From Prostheceraeus crozeri (Eukaryota; Platyhelminthes; Polycladida; Euryleptidae): DNA of 64,000 nucleotides. The stretch's first letter is position 1. The number at the start of each line of letters is the position of its first letter. Positions 30,621 through 45,200 of the stretch are shown piece by piece. The translations under genes and the position numbers were made by a program. The notes beneath the pieces are model-generated. The model ran no database searches, had not been told where the DNA came from, and saw only the letters and a list, made by a program, of their open reading frames with translations. The DNA lies in the NCBI GenBank assembly GCA_907163375.1, contig CAJQUW010002154.1, positions 150,523 through 214,522 on the forward strand, given 5' to 3'.

Positions 30621-32901
30621 TTGCTTCGATTTTGGCTTCCAGTGGACGGATTTTGTCGTGCCATAGCTCGTTTGAAAGCTAAGAGTGAGACAAATTCACT
30701 GAAAGAATCGGCTTGTTCCTATCTGTCTTCGTTTAGATGTGAGACGCCATTTAAGATTTTGGGTTATTGGCGAAAAACGACAGAGTTAGAATTTGGGACG
30801 TTTTGGTGTGTAGCGTCCAAACGAAGCATCGGATGAGAAAACGGAGGCCAGATTCGGATTCAGCGTGAAATTCTGCATCGGTATGGTGAATTTGAACGCC
30901 ATCGGAGAGAAAAATTTTCGCTGACTCCCCCCCCCTCTGGACAGCTTGCTTCGATTTTGGCTTCCAGTGGACGGATTTTGTCGTGCGATAGCTCGTTTGA
31001 AAGCTAAGAGTGAGACAAATTCACTGAAAGAAACGGCTTGTTCCTATCTGTCTTCGTTTAGATGTGAGACGCCATTTAAGATTTTGGGACATTGGCGAAA
31101 AACGACAGAGTTAGAATTTGGGACGTTTTGGGCTGTAGCTTCAAAACGAAGGCTCGGATGGGAAAACGGATTTCAGATTTGGAATCAGCGTGAAATTCTT
31201 TATCTGTATGGTGAGTTTCAAGGCAATCGGCGAGAAAAAATTTTCAACATTTTTCGAAAAAATGACAGAGTTAGAATTTTTGCGATGGCTGCCTACTGTA
31301 CAGCCAAAACGAAGCATCGGATGGGAAAACGGAGGCCAGATTCGGATTCAGCGTCAAATTCTACATGGAAATGGTATATTTCCAGCTCAATCGGAGAGAA
31401 AAAATTTTCGCTGACTCCCCCCCCCTCTGGACAGCTTGCTTCGATTTTGGCTTCCAGTGGACGGATTTTGTCGTGCGATAGCTCGTTTGAAAGCTAAGAG
31501 TGAGACAAATTCACTGAAAGAATCGGCTTGTTCCTATCTGTCTTCGTTTAGATGTGAGACGCCATTTAAGATTTTGGGTTATTGGCGAAAAACGACAGAG
31601 TTAGAATTTGGGACGTTTTGGTGTGTAGCGTCCAAACGAAGCATCGGATGAGAAAACGGAGGCCAGATTCGGATTCAGCGTGAAATTCTGCATCGGTATG
31701 GTGAATTTGAACGCCATCGGAGAGAAAAATTTTCGCTGACTCCCCCCCCCTCTGGACAGCTTGCTTCGATTTTGGCTTCCAGTGGACGGATTTTGTCGTG
31801 CGATAGCTCGTTTGAAAGCTAAGAGTGAGACAAATTCACTGAAAGAAACGGCTTGTTCCTATCTGTCTTCGTTTAGATGTGAGACGCCATTTAAGATTTT
31901 GGGACATTGGCGAAAAACGACAGAGTTAGAATTTGGGACGTTTTGGTGTGTAGCGTCCAAACGAAGCATCGGATGAGAAAACGGAGGCCAGATTCGGATT
32001 CAGCGTGAAATTCTGCATCGGTATGGTAAATTTGAACGCCATCGGAGAGAAAAATTTTCGCTGACTCCCCCCCCCCTCTGGACAGCTTGCTTCGATTTTG
32101 GCTTCCAGTGGACGGATTTTGTCGTGCGATAGCTCGTTTGAAAGCTAAGAGTGAGACAAATTCACTGAAAGAATCGGCTTGTTCCTATCTGTCTTCGTTT
32201 AGATGTGAGACGCCATTTAAGATTTTGGGACATTGGCGAAAAACGACAGAGTTAGAATTTGGGACGTTTTGGGCTGTAGCTTCAAAACGAAGGCTCGGAT
32301 GGGAAAACGGATTTCAGATTTGGAATCAGCGTGAAATTCTTTATCTGTATGGTGAGTTTCAAGGCAATCGGCGAGAAAAAATTTTCAACATTTTTCGAAA
32401 AAATGACAGAGTTAGAATTTTTGCGATGGCTGCCTACTGTACAGCCAAAACGAAGCATCGGATGGGAAAACGGAGGCCAGATTCGGATTCAGCGTCAAAT
32501 TCTACATGGAAATGGTATATTTCCAGCTCAATCGGAGAGAAAAAATTTTCGCTGACTCCCCCCCCCTCTGGACAGCTTGCTTCGATTTTGGCTTCCAGTG
32601 GACGGATTTTGTCGTGCGATAGCTCGTTTGAAAGCTAAGAGTGAGAAAAATTCACTGAAAGAATCGGCTTGTTCCTATCTGTCTTCGTTTAGATGTGAGA
32701 CGCCATTTAAGATTTTGGGACATTGGCGAAAAACGACAGAGTTAGAATTTGGGACGTTTTGGTGTGTAGCGTCCAAACGAAGCATCGGATGAGAAAACGG
32801 AGGCCAGATTCGGATTCAGCGTGAAATTCTGCATCGGTATGGTGAATTTGAACGCCATCGGAGAGAAAAATTTTCGCTGACTCCCCCCCCCTCTGGACAG
32901 C
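30621..32901 (+). repeat. 2.28-kb array block duplicated at 36493-38773
   Basis: Unit order short, long, short, short, long, short recurs with a constant 5872-bp offset of every unit start. Shared private variants include GAGAAAAATTCACTG in the last short unit and GGGTTATTGG in the first and third units. Confidence 0.85.
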
Positions 32902-33228
32902 TTGCTTCGATTTTGGCTTCCAGTGGACGGATTTTGTCGTGCGATAGCTCGTTTGAAAGCTAAGAGTGAGACAAATTCACTGAAAGAATCGGCTTGTTCC
33001 TATCTGTCTTCGTTTAGATGTGAGACGCCATTTAAGATTTTGGGACATTGGCGAAAAACGACAGAGTTAGAATTTGGGACGTTTTGGGCTGTAGCTTCAA
33101 AACGAAGGCTCGGATGGGAAAACGGAGGCCAGATTCGGATTCAGCGTCAAATTCTACATGGAAATGGTATATTTCCAGCTCAATCGGAGAGAAAACATTT
33201 TCGCTGACTCCCCCCCCCTCTGGACAGC
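32902..33228 (+). repeat. Hybrid unit with fused b'/b'' module, 327 bp
   Basis: It begins as a long unit (GGGCTGTAGCTTCAAAACG of b') but switches at GGATGGGAAAACGGA to the b'' continuation (GGCCAGATTCGGATTCAGCG, then CATGGAAATGGTATATTTCC). The result is dimer length. This is a crossover between the two related modules of a trimer. Confidence 0.9.
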
Positions 33229-36200
33229 TTGCTTCGATTTTGGCTTCCAGTGGACGGATTTTGTCGTGCCATAGCTCGTTTGAAAGCTAAGAGTGAGACA
33301 AATTCACTGAAAGAATCGGCTTGTTCCTATCTGTCTTCGTTTAGATGTGAGACGCCATTTAAGATTTTGGGTTATTGGCGAAAAACGACAGAGTTAGAAT
33401 TTGGGACGTTTTGGTGTGTAGCGTCCAAACGAAGCATCGGATGAGAAAACGGAGGCCAGATTCGGATTCAGCGTGAAATTCTGCATCGGTATGGTGAATT
33501 TGAACGCCATCGGAGAGAAAAATTTTCGCTGACTCCCCCCCCCTCTGGACAGCTTGCTTCGATTTTGGCTTCCAGTGGACGGATTTTGTCGTGCGATAGC
33601 TCGTTTGAAAGCTAAGAGTGAGACAAATTCACTGAAAGAAACGGCTTGTTCCTATCTGTCTTCGTTTAGATGTGAGACGCCATTTAAGATTTTGGGACAT
33701 TGGCGAAAAACGACAGAGTTAGAATTTGGGACGTTTTGGGCTGTAGCTTCAAAACGAAGGCTCGGATGGGAAAACGGATTTCAGATTTGGAATCAGCGTG
33801 AAATTCTTTATCTGTATGGTGAGTTTCAAGGCAATCGGCGAGAAAAAATTTTCAACATTTTTCGAAAAAATGACAGAGTTAGAATTTTTGCGATGGCTGC
33901 CTACTGTACAGCCAAAACGAAGCATCGGATGGGAAAACGGAGGCCAGATTCGGATTCAGCGTCAAATTCTACATGGAAATGGTATATTTCCAGCTCAATC
34001 GGAGAGAAAAAATTTTCGCTGACTCCCCCCCCCCTCTGGACAGCTTGCTTCGATTTTGGCTTCCAGTGGACGGATTTTGTCGTGCGATAGCTCGTTTGAA
34101 AGCTAAGAGTGAGACAAATTCACTGAAAGAATCGGCTTGTTCCTATCTGTCTTCGTTTAGATGTGAGACGCCATTTAAGATTTTGGGTTATTGGCGAAAA
34201 ACGACAGAGTTAGAATTTGGGACGTTTTGGTGTGTAGCGTCCAAACGAAGCATCGGATGAGAAAACGGAGGCCAGATTCGGATTCAGCGTGAAATTCTGC
34301 ATCGGTATGGTGAATTTGAACGCCATCGGAGAGAAAAATTTTCGCTGACTCCCCCCCCCTCTGGACAGCTTGCTTCGATTTTGGCTTCCAGTGGACGGAT
34401 TTTGTCGTGCGATAGCTCGTTTGAAAGCTAAGAGTGAGACAAATTCACTGAAAGAAACGGCTTGTTCCTATCTGTCTTCGTTTAGATGTGAGACGCCATT
34501 TAAGATTTTGGGACATTGGCGAAAAACGACAGAGTTAGAATTTGGGACGTTTTGGTGTGTAGCGTCCAAACGAAGCATCGGATGAGAAAACGGAGGCCAG
34601 ATTCGGATTCAGCGTGAAATTCTGCATCGGTATGGTAAATTTGAACGCAATCGGAGAGAAAAAATTTTCGCTGACGTCCCCCCCTCGCGAGTGCTAGCTT
34701 CGATTTTGGCTTCCAGTGGACGGATTTTGTCGTGCTATAGCTCGTTTGAAAGCTAAGAGTGAGACAAATTCACTGAAAGAATCGGCTTGTTCATATCTGT
34801 CTTCGTTTAGATGTGAGACGCCATTTAAGATTTTGGGAGATTGTCGAAAAACGACAGAGTTAGAATTTGGGACGTTTTGGGCTGTAGCTTCAAAACGAAG
34901 GCTCGGATGGGAAAACGGATTTCAGATTTGGAATCAGCGTGAAATTCTTTATCTGTATGGTGAGTTTCAAGGCAATCGGCGAGAAAAAATTTTCAACATT
35001 TTTCGAAAAAATGACAGAGTTAGAATTTTTGCGATGGCTGCCTACTGTACAGCCAAAACGAAGCATCGGATGGGAAAACGGAGGCCAGATTCGGATTCAG
35101 CGTCAAATTCTACATGGAAATGGTATATTTCCAGCTCAATCGGAGAGAAAAAAATTTTCGCTGACTCCCCCCCCCCTCTGGACAGCTTGCTTCGATTTTG
35201 GCTTCCAGTGGACGGATTTTGTCGTGCGATAGCTCGTTTGAAAGCTAAGAGTGAGACAAATTCAGTGAAAGAATCGGCTTGTTCCTATCTGTCTTCGTTT
35301 AGATGTGAGACGCCATTTAAGATTTTGGGACATTGGCGAAAAACGACAGAGTTAGAATTTGGGACGTTTTGGTGTGTAGCTTCAAAACGAAGGCTCGGAT
35401 GGGAAAACGGATTTCAGATTTGGAATCAGCGTGAAATTCTTTATCTGTATGGTGAGTTTCAAGGCAATCGGCGAGAAAAAATTTTCAACATTTTTCGAAA
35501 AAATGACAGAGTTAGAATTTTTGCGATGGCTGCCTACTGTACAGCCAAAACGAAGCATCGGATGGGAAAACGGAGGCCAGATTCGGATTCAGCGTCAAAT
35601 TCTACATGGAAATGGTATATTTCCAGCTCAATCGGAGAGAAAAAATTTTCGCTGACTCCCCCCCCCCTCTGGACAGCTTGCTTCGATTTTGGCTTCCAGT
35701 GGACGGATTTTGTCGTGCGATAGCTCGTTTGAAAGCTAAGAGTGAGACAAATTCACTGAAAGAATCGGCTTGTTCCTATCTGTCTTCGTTTAGATGTGAG
35801 ACGCCATTTAAGATTTTGGGTTATTGGCGAAAAACGACAGAGTTAGAATTTGGGACGTTTTGGTGTGTAGCGTCCAAACGAAGCATCGGATGAGAAAACG
35901 GAGGCCAGATTCGGATTCAGCGTGAAATTCTGCATCGGTATGGTGAATTTGAACGCCATCGGAGAGAAAAATTTTCGCTGACTCCCCCCCCCTCTGGACA
36001 GCTTGCTTCGATTTTGGCTTCCAGTGGACGGATTTTGTCGTGCGATAGCTCGTTTGAAAGCTAAGAGTGAGACAAATTCACTGAAAGAAACGGCTTGTTC
36101 CTATCTGTCTTCGTTTAGATGTGAGACGCCATTTAAGATTTTGGGACATTGGCGAAAAACGACAGAGTTAGAATTTGGGACGTTTTGGGCTGTAGCTTCA

Positions 36201-39200
36201 AAACGAAGGCTCGGATGGGAAAACGGATTTCAGATTTGGAATCAGCGTGAAATTCTTTATCTGTATGGTGAGTTTCAAGGCAATCGGCGAGAAAAAATTT
36301 TCAACATTTTTCGAAAAAATGACAGAGTTAGAATTTTTGCGATGGCTGCCTACTGTACAGCCAAAACGAAGCATCGGATGGGAAAACGGAGGCCAGATTC
36401 GGATTCAGCGTCAAATTCTACATGGAAATGGTATATTTCCAGCTCAATCGGAGAGAAAAAATTTTCGCTGACTCCCCCCCCCTCTGGACAGCTTGCTTCG
36501 ATTTTGGCTTCCAGTGGACGGATTTTGTCGTGCGATAGCTCGTTTGAAAGCTAAGAGTGAGACAAATTCACTGAAAGAATCGGCTTGTTCCTATCTGTCT
36601 TCGTTTAGATGTGAGACGCCATTTAAGATTTTGGGTTATTGGCGAAAAACGACAGAGTTAGAATTTGGGACGTTTTGGTGTGTAGCGTCCAAACGAAGCA
36701 TCGGATGAGAAAACGGAGGCCAGATTCGGATTCAGCGTGAAATTCTGCATCGGTATGGTGAATTTGAACGCCATCGGAGAGAAAAATTTTCGCTGACTCC
36801 CCCCCCCTCTGGACAGCTTGCTTCGATTTTGGCTTCCAGTGGACGGATTTTGTCGTGCGATAGCTCGTTTGAAAGCTAAGAGTGAGACAAATTCACTGAA
36901 AGAAACGGCTTGTTCCTATCTGTCTTCGTTTAGATGTGAGACGCCATTTAAGATTTTGGGACATTGGCGAAAAACGACAGAGTTAGAATTTGGGACGTTT
37001 TGGGCTGTAGCTTCAAAACGAAGGCTCGGATGGGAAAACGGATTTCAGATTTGGAATCAGCGTGAAATTCTTTATCTGTATGGTGAGTTTCAAGGCAATC
37101 GGCGAGAAAAAATTTTCAACATTTTTCGAAAAAATGACAGAGTTAGAATTTTTGCGATGGCTGCCTACTGTACAGCCAAAACGAAGCATCGGATGGGAAA
37201 ACGGAGGCCAGATTCGGATTCAGCGTCAAATTCTACATGGAAATGGTATATTTCCAGCTCAATCGGAGAGAAAAAATTTTCGCTGACTCCCCCCCCCTCT
37301 GGACAGCTTGCTTCGATTTTGGCTTCCAGTGGACGGATTTTGTCGTGCGATAGCTCGTTTGAAAGCTAAGAGTGAGACAAATTCACTGAAAGAATCGGCT
37401 TGTTCCTATCTGTCTTCGTTTAGATGTGAGACGCCATTTAAGATTTTGGGTTATTGGCGAAAAACGACAGAGTTAGAATTTGGGACGTTTTGGTGTGTAG
37501 CGTCCAAACGAAGCATCGGATGAGAAAACGGAGGCCAGATTCGGATTCAGCGTGAAATTCTGCATCGGTATGGTGAATTTGAACGCCATCGGAGAGAAAA
37601 ATTTTCGCTGACTCCCCCCCCCTCTGGACAGCTTGCTTCGATTTTGGCTTCCAGTGGACGGATTTTGTCGTGCGATAGCTCGTTTGAAAGCTAAGAGTGA
37701 GACAAATTCACTGAAAGAAACGGCTTGTTCCTATCTGTCTTCGTTTAGATGTGAGACGCCATTTAAGATTTTGGGACATTGGCGAAAAACGACAGAGTTA
37801 GAATTTGGGACGTTTTGGTGTGTAGCGTCCAAACGAAGCATCGGATGAGAAAACGGAGGCCAGATTCGGATTCAGCGTGAAATTCTGCATCGGTATGGTG
37901 AATTTGAACGCCATCGGAGAGAAAAATTTTCGCTGACTCCCCCCCCCCTCTGGACAGCTTGCTTCGATTTTGGCTTCCAGTGGACGGATTTTGTCGTGCG
38001 ATAGCTCGTTTGAAAGCTAAGAGTGAGACAAATTCACTGAAAGAATCGGCTTGTTCCTATCTGTCTTCGTTTAGATGTGAGACGCCATTTAAGATTTTGG
38101 GACATTGGCGAAAAACGACAGAGTTAGAATTTGGGACGTTTTGGGCTGTAGCTTCAAAACGAAGGCTCGGATGGGAAAACGGATTTCAGATTTGGAATCA
38201 GCGTGAAATTCTTTATCTGTATGGTGAGTTTCAAGGCAATCGGCGAGAAAAAATTTTCAACATTTTTCGAAAAAATGACAGAGTTAGAATTTTTGCGATG
38301 GCTGCCTACTGTACAGCCAAAACGAAGCATCGGATGGGAAAACGGAGGCCAGATTCGGATTCAGCGTCAAATTCTACATGGAAATGGTATATTTCCAGCT
38401 CAATCGGAGAGAAAAAATTTTCGCTGACTCCCCCCCCCTCTGGACAGCTTGCTTCGATTTTGGCTTCCAGTGGACGGATTTTGTCGTGCGATAGCTCGTT
38501 TGAAAGCTAAGAGTGAGAAAAATTCACTGAAAGAATCGGCTTGTTCCTATCTGTCTTCGTTTAGATGTGAGACGCCATTTAAGATTTTGGGACATTGGCG
38601 AAAAACGACAGAGTTAGAATTTGGGACGTTTTGGTGTGTAGCGTCCAAACGAAGCATCGGATGAGAAAACGGAGGCCAGATTCGGATTCAGCGTGAAATT
38701 CTGCATCGGTATGGTGAATTTGAACGCAATCGGAGAGAAAAATTTTCGCTGACGTCCCCCCCCTCTGGACAGCTCGCTTCGATTTTGGCTTCCAGTGGAC
38801 GGATTTTGTCGTGCTATAGCTCGTTTGAAAGCTAAGAGTGAGACAAATTCACTGAAAGAATCGGCTTGTTCCTATCTGTCTTCGTTTAGATGTGAGACGC
38901 CATTTAAGATTTTGGGACATTGGCGAAAAACGACAGAGTTAGAATTTGGGACGTTTTGGGCTGTAGCTTCAAAACGAAGGCTCGGATGGGAAAACGGATT
39001 TCAGATTTGGAATCAGCGTGAAATTCTTTATCTGTATGGTGAGTTTCAAGGCAATCGGCGAGAAAAAATTTTCAACATTTTTCGAAAAAATGACAGAGTT
39101 AGAATTTTTGCGATGGCTGCCTACTGTACAGCCAAAACGAAGCATCGGATGGGAAAACGGAGGCCAGATTCGGATTCAGCGTCAAATTCTACATGGAAAT

Positions 39201-42200
39201 GGTATATTTCCAGCTCAATCGGAGAGAAAAAATTTTCGCTGACTCCCCCCCCCTCTGGACAGCTTGCTTCGATTTTGGCTTCCAGTGGACGGATTTTGTC
39301 GTGCGATAGCTCGTTTGAAAGCTAAGAGTGAGACAAATTCACTGAAAGAATCGGCTTGTTCCTATCTGTCTTCGTTTAGATGTGAGACGCCATTTAAGAT
39401 TTTGGGACATTGGCGAAAAACGACAGAGTTAGAATTTGGGACGTTTTGGTGTGTAGCTTCAAAACGAAGGCTCGGATGGGAAAACGGATTTCAGATTTGG
39501 AATCAGCGTGAAATTCTTTATCTGTATGGTGAGTTTCAAGGCAATCGGCGAGAAAAAATTTTCAACATTTTTCGAAAAAATGACAGAGTTAGAATTTTTG
39601 CGATGGCTGCCTACTGTACAGCCAAAACGAAGCATCGGATGGGAAAACGGAGGCCAGATTCGGATTCAGCGTCAAATTCTACATGGAAATGGTATATTTC
39701 CAGCTCAATCGGAGAGAAAAAATTTTCGCTGACTCCCCCCCCCCTCTGGACAGCTTGCTTCGATTTTGGCTTCCAGTGGACGGATTTTGTCGTGCGATAG
39801 CTCGTTTGAAAGCTAAGAGTGAGACAAATTCACTGAAAGAATCGGCTTGTTCCTATCTGTCTTCGTTTAGATGTGAGACGCCATTTAAGATTTTGGGTTA
39901 TTGGCGAAAAACGACAGAGTTAGAATTTGGGACGTTTTGGTGTGTAGCGTCCAAACGAAGCATCGGATGAGAAAACGGAGGCCAGATTCGGATTCAGCGT
40001 GAAATTCTGCATCGGTATGGTGAATTTGAACGCCATCGGAGAGAAAAATTTTCGCTGACTCCCCCCCCCTCTGGACAGCTTGCTTCGATTTTGGCTTCCA
40101 GTGGACGGATTTTGTCGTGCGATAGCTCGTTTGAAAGCTAAGAGTGAGACAAATTCACTGAAAGAAACGGCTTGTTCCTATCTGTCTTCGTTTAGATGTG
40201 AGACGCCATTTAAGATTTTGGGACATTGGCGAAAAACGACAGAGTTAGAATTTGGGACGTTTTGGGCTGTAGCTTCAAAACGAAGGCTCGGATGGGAAAA
40301 CGGATTTCAGATTTGGAATCAGCGTGAAATTCTTTATCTGTATGGTGAGTTTCAAGGCAATCGGCGAGAAAAAATTTTCAACATTTTTCGAAAAAATGAC
40401 AGAGTTAGAATTTTTGCGATGGCTGCCTACTGTACAGCCAAAACGAAGCATCGGATGGGAAAACGGAGGCCAGATTCGGATTCAGCGTCAAATTCTACAT
40501 GGAAATGGTATATTTCCAGCTCAATCGGAGAGAAAAAATTTTCGCTGACTCCCCCCCCCTCTGGACAGCTTGCTTCGATTTTGGCTTCCAGTGGACGGAT
40601 TTTGTCGTGCGATAGCTCGTTTGAAAGCTAAGAGTGAGACAAATTCACTGAAAGAATCGGCTTGTTCCTATCTGTCTTCGTTTAGATGTGAGACGCCATT
40701 TAAGATTTTGGGACATTGGCGAAAAACGACAGAGTTAGAATTTGGGACGTTTTGGTGTGTAGCGTCCAAACGAAGCATCGGATGAGAAAACGGAGGCCAG
40801 ATTCGGATTCAGCGTGAAATTCTGCATCGGTATGGTGAATTTGAACGCCATCGGAGAGAAAAATTTTCGCTGACTCCCCCCCCCTCTGGACAGCTTGCTT
40901 CGATTTTGGCTTCCAGTGGACGGATTTTGTCGTGCGATAGCTCGTTTGAAAGCTAAGAGTGAGACAAATTCACTGAAAGAATCGGCTTGTTCCTATCTGT
41001 CTTCGTTTAGATGTGAGACGCCATTTAAGATTTTGGGACATTGGCGAAAAACGACAGAGTTAGAATTTGGGACGTTTTGGTGTGTAGCGTCCAAACGAAG
41101 CATCGGATGAGAAAACGGAGGCCAGATTCGGATTCAGCGTGAAATTCTGCATCGGTATGGTGAATTTGAACGCCATCGGAGAGAAAAATTTTCGCTGACT
41201 CCCCCCCCCTCTGGACAGCTTGCTTCGATTTTGGCTTCCAGTGGACGGATTTTGTCGTGCGATAGCTCGTTTGAAAGCTAAGAGTGAGACAAATTCACTG
41301 AAAGAATCGGCTTGTTCCTATCTGTCTTCGTTTAGATGTGAGACGCCATTTAAGATTTTGGGACATTGGCGAAAAACGACAGAGTTAGAATTTGGGACGT
41401 TTTGGGCTGTAGCTTCAAAACGAAGGCTCGGATGGGAAAACGGATTTCAGATTTGGAATCAGCGTGAAATTCTTTATCTGTATGGTGAGTTTCAAGGCAA
41501 TCGGCGAGAAAAAATTTTCAACATTTTTCGAAAAAATGACAGAGTTAGAATTTTTGCGATGGCTGCCTACTGTACAGCCAAAACGAAGCATCGGATGGGA
41601 AAACGGAGGCCAGATTCGGATTCAGCGTCAAATTCTACATGGAAATGGTATATTTCCAGCTCAATCGGAGAGAAAAAATTTTCGCTGACTCCCCCCCCCC
41701 TCTGGACAGCTTGCTTCGATTTTGGCTTCCAGTGGACGGATTTTGTCGTGCGATAGCTCGTTTGAAAGCTAAGAGTGAGAAAAATTCACTGAAAGAATCG
41801 GCTTGTTCCTATCTGTCTTCGTTTAGATGTGAGACGCCATTTAAGATTTTGGGACATTGGCGAAAAACGACAGAGTTAGAATTTGGGACGTTTTGGGCTG
41901 TAGCTTCAAAACGAAGGCTCGGATGGGAAAACGGATTTCAGATTTGGAATCAGCGTGAAATTCTTTATCTGTATGGTGAGTTTCAAGGCAATCGGCGAGA
42001 AAAAATTTTCAACATTTTTCGAAAAAATGACAGAGTTAGAATTTTTGCGATGGCTGCCTACTGTACAGCCAAAACGAAGCATCGGATGGGAAAACGGAGG
42101 CCAGATTCGGATTCAGCGTCAAATTCTACATGGAAATGGTATATTTCCAGCTCAATCGGAGAGAAAAAATTTTCGCTGACTCCCCCCCCTCTGGACAGCT

Positions 42201-45200
42201 TGCTTCGATTTTGGCTTCCAGTGGACGGATTTTGTCGTGCGATAGCTCGTTTGAAAGCTAAGAGTGAGACAAATTCACTGAAAGAATCGGCTTGTTCCTA
42301 TCTGTCTTCGTTTAGATGTGAGACGCCATTTAAGATTTTGGGACATTGGCGAAAAACGACAGAGTTAGAATTTGGGACGTTTTGGTGTGTAGCGCCAAAA
42401 CGAAGCATCGGATGAGAAAACGGAGGCCAGATTCGGATTCAGCGTGAAATTCTGCATCGGTATGGTGAGTTTCAAGGCAATCGGAGAGAAAAATTTTCGC
42501 TGACCTCCCCCCCCTCTGGACAGCTTGCTTCGATTTTGGCTTCCAGTGGACGGATTTTGTCGTGCCATAGCTCGTTTGAAAGCTAAGAGTGAGACAAATT
42601 CACTGAAAGAATCGGCTTGTTCCTATCTGTCTTCGTTTAGATGTGAGACGCCATTTAAGATTTTGGGACATTGGCGAAAAACGACAGAGTTAGAATTTGG
42701 GACGTTTTGGTGTGTAGCGCCCAAACGAACCATCGGATGAGAAAACGGAGGCCAGATTCGGATTCAGCGTCAAATTCTGCATCGGTATGGTGAATTTGAA
42801 CGCTCAATCGGAGAGAAAAAATTTTCGCTGACGTCCCCCCCCTCTGGACAGCTCGCTTCGATTTTGGCTTCCAGTGGACGGATTTTGTCGTGCGATAGCT
42901 CGTTTGAAAGCTAAGAGTGAGACAAATTCACTGAAAGAATCGGCTTGTTCCTATCTGTCTTCGTTTAGATGTGAGACGCCATTTAAGATTTTGGGACATT
43001 GGCGAAAAACGACAGAGTTAGAATTTGGGACGTTTTGGTGTGTAGCTTCAAAACGAAGGCTCGGATGGGAAAACGGATTTCAGATTTGGAATCAGCGTGA
43101 AATTCTTTATCTGTATGGTGAGTTTCAAGGCAATCGGCGAGAAAAAATTTTCAACATTTTTCGAAAAAATGACAGAGTTAGAATTTTTGCGATGGCTGCC
43201 TACTGTACAGCCAAAACGAAGCATCGGATGGGAAAACGGAGGCCAGATTCGGATTCAGCGTCAAATTCTACATGGAAATGGTATATTTCCAGCTCAATCG
43301 GAGAGAAAAAATTTTCGCTGACTCCCCCCCCCTCTGGACAGCTTGCTTCGATTTTGGCTTCCAGTGGACGGATTTTGTCGTGCGATAGCTCGTTTGAAAG
43401 CTAAGAGTGAGACAAATTCACTGAAAGAATCGGCTTGTTCCTATCTGTCTTCGTTTAGATGTGAGACGCCATTTAAGATTTTGGGACATTGGCGAAAAAC
43501 GACAGAGTTAGAATTTGGGACGTTTTGGGCTGTAGCTTCAAAACGAAGGCTCGGATGGGAAAACGGATTTCAGATTTGGAATCAGCGTGAAATTCTTTAT
43601 CTGTATGGTGAGTTTCAAGGCAATCGGCGAGAAAAAATTTTCAACATTTTTCGAAAAAATGACAGAGTTAGAATTTTTGCGATGGCTGCCTACTGTACAG
43701 CCAAAACGAAGCATCGGATGGGAAAACGGAGGCCAGATTCGGATTCAGCGTCAAATTCTACATGGAAATGGTATATTTCCAGCTCAATCGGAGAGAAAAA
43801 ATTTTCGCTGACTCCCCCCCCCTCTGGACAGCTTGCTTCGATTTTGGCTTCCAGTGGACGGATTTTGTCGTGCGATAGCTCGTTTGAAAGCTAAGAGTGA
43901 GACAAATTCACTGAAAGAATCGGCTTGTTCCTATCTGTCTTCGTTTAGATGTGAGACGCCATTTAAGATTTTGGGACATTGGCGAAAAACGACAGAGTTA
44001 GAATTTGGGACGTTTTGGTGTGTAGCTTCAAAACGAAGGCTGGGATGGGAAAACGGATTTCAGATTTGGAATCAGCGTGAAATTCTTTATCTGTATGGTG
44101 AGTTTCAAGGCAATCGGCGAGAAAAAATTTTCAACATTTTTCGAAAAAATGACAGAGTTAGAATTTTTGCGATGGCTGCCTACTGTACAGCCAAAACGAA
44201 GCATCGGATGGGAAAACGGAGGCCAGATTCGGATTCAGCGTCAAATTCTACATGGAAATGGTATATTTCCAGCTCAATCGGAGAGAAAAAATTTTCGCTG
44301 ACTCCCCCCCCCTCTGGACAGCTTGCTTCGATTTTGGCTTCCAGTGGACGGATTTTGTCGTGCGATAGCTCGTTTGAAAGCTAAGAGTGAGACAAATTCA
44401 CTGAAAGAATCGGCTTGTTCCTATCTGTCTTCGTTTAGATGTGAGACGCCATTTAAGATTTTGGGTTATTGGCGAAAAACGACAGAGTTAGAATTTGGGA
44501 CGTTTTGGTGTGTAGCGTCCAAACGAAGCATCGGATGAGAAAACGGAGGCCAGATTCGGATTCAGCGTGAAATTCTGCATCGGTATGGTGAATTTGAACG
44601 CCATCGGAGAGAAAAATTTTCGCTGACTCCCCCCCCCTCTGGACAGCTTGCTTCGATTTTGGCTTCCAGTGGACGGATTTTGTCGTGCGATAGCTCGTTT
44701 GAAAGCTAAGAGTGAGACAAATTCACTGAAAGAATCGGCTTGTTCCTATCTGTCTTCGTTTAGATGTGAGACGCCATTTAAGATTTTGGGACATTGGCGA
44801 AAAACGACAGAGTTAGAATTTGGGACGTTTTGGGCTGTAGCTTCAAAACGAAGGCTCGGATGGGAAAACGGATTTCAGATTTGGAATCAGCGTGAAATTC
44901 TTTATCTGTATGGTGAGTTTCAAGGCAATCGGCGAGAAAAAATTTTCAACATTTTTCGAAAAAATGACAGAGTTAGAATTTTTGCGATGGCTGCCTACTG
45001 TACAGCCAAAACGAAGCATCGGATGGGAAAACGGAGGCCAGATTCGGATTCAGCGTCAAATTCTACATGGAAATGGTATATTTCCAGCTCAATCGGAGAG
45101 AAAAAATTTTCGCTGACTCCCCCCCCTCTGGACAGCTTGCTTCGATTTTGGCTTCCAGTGGACGGATTTTGTCGTGCGATAGCTCGTTTGAAAGCTAAGA

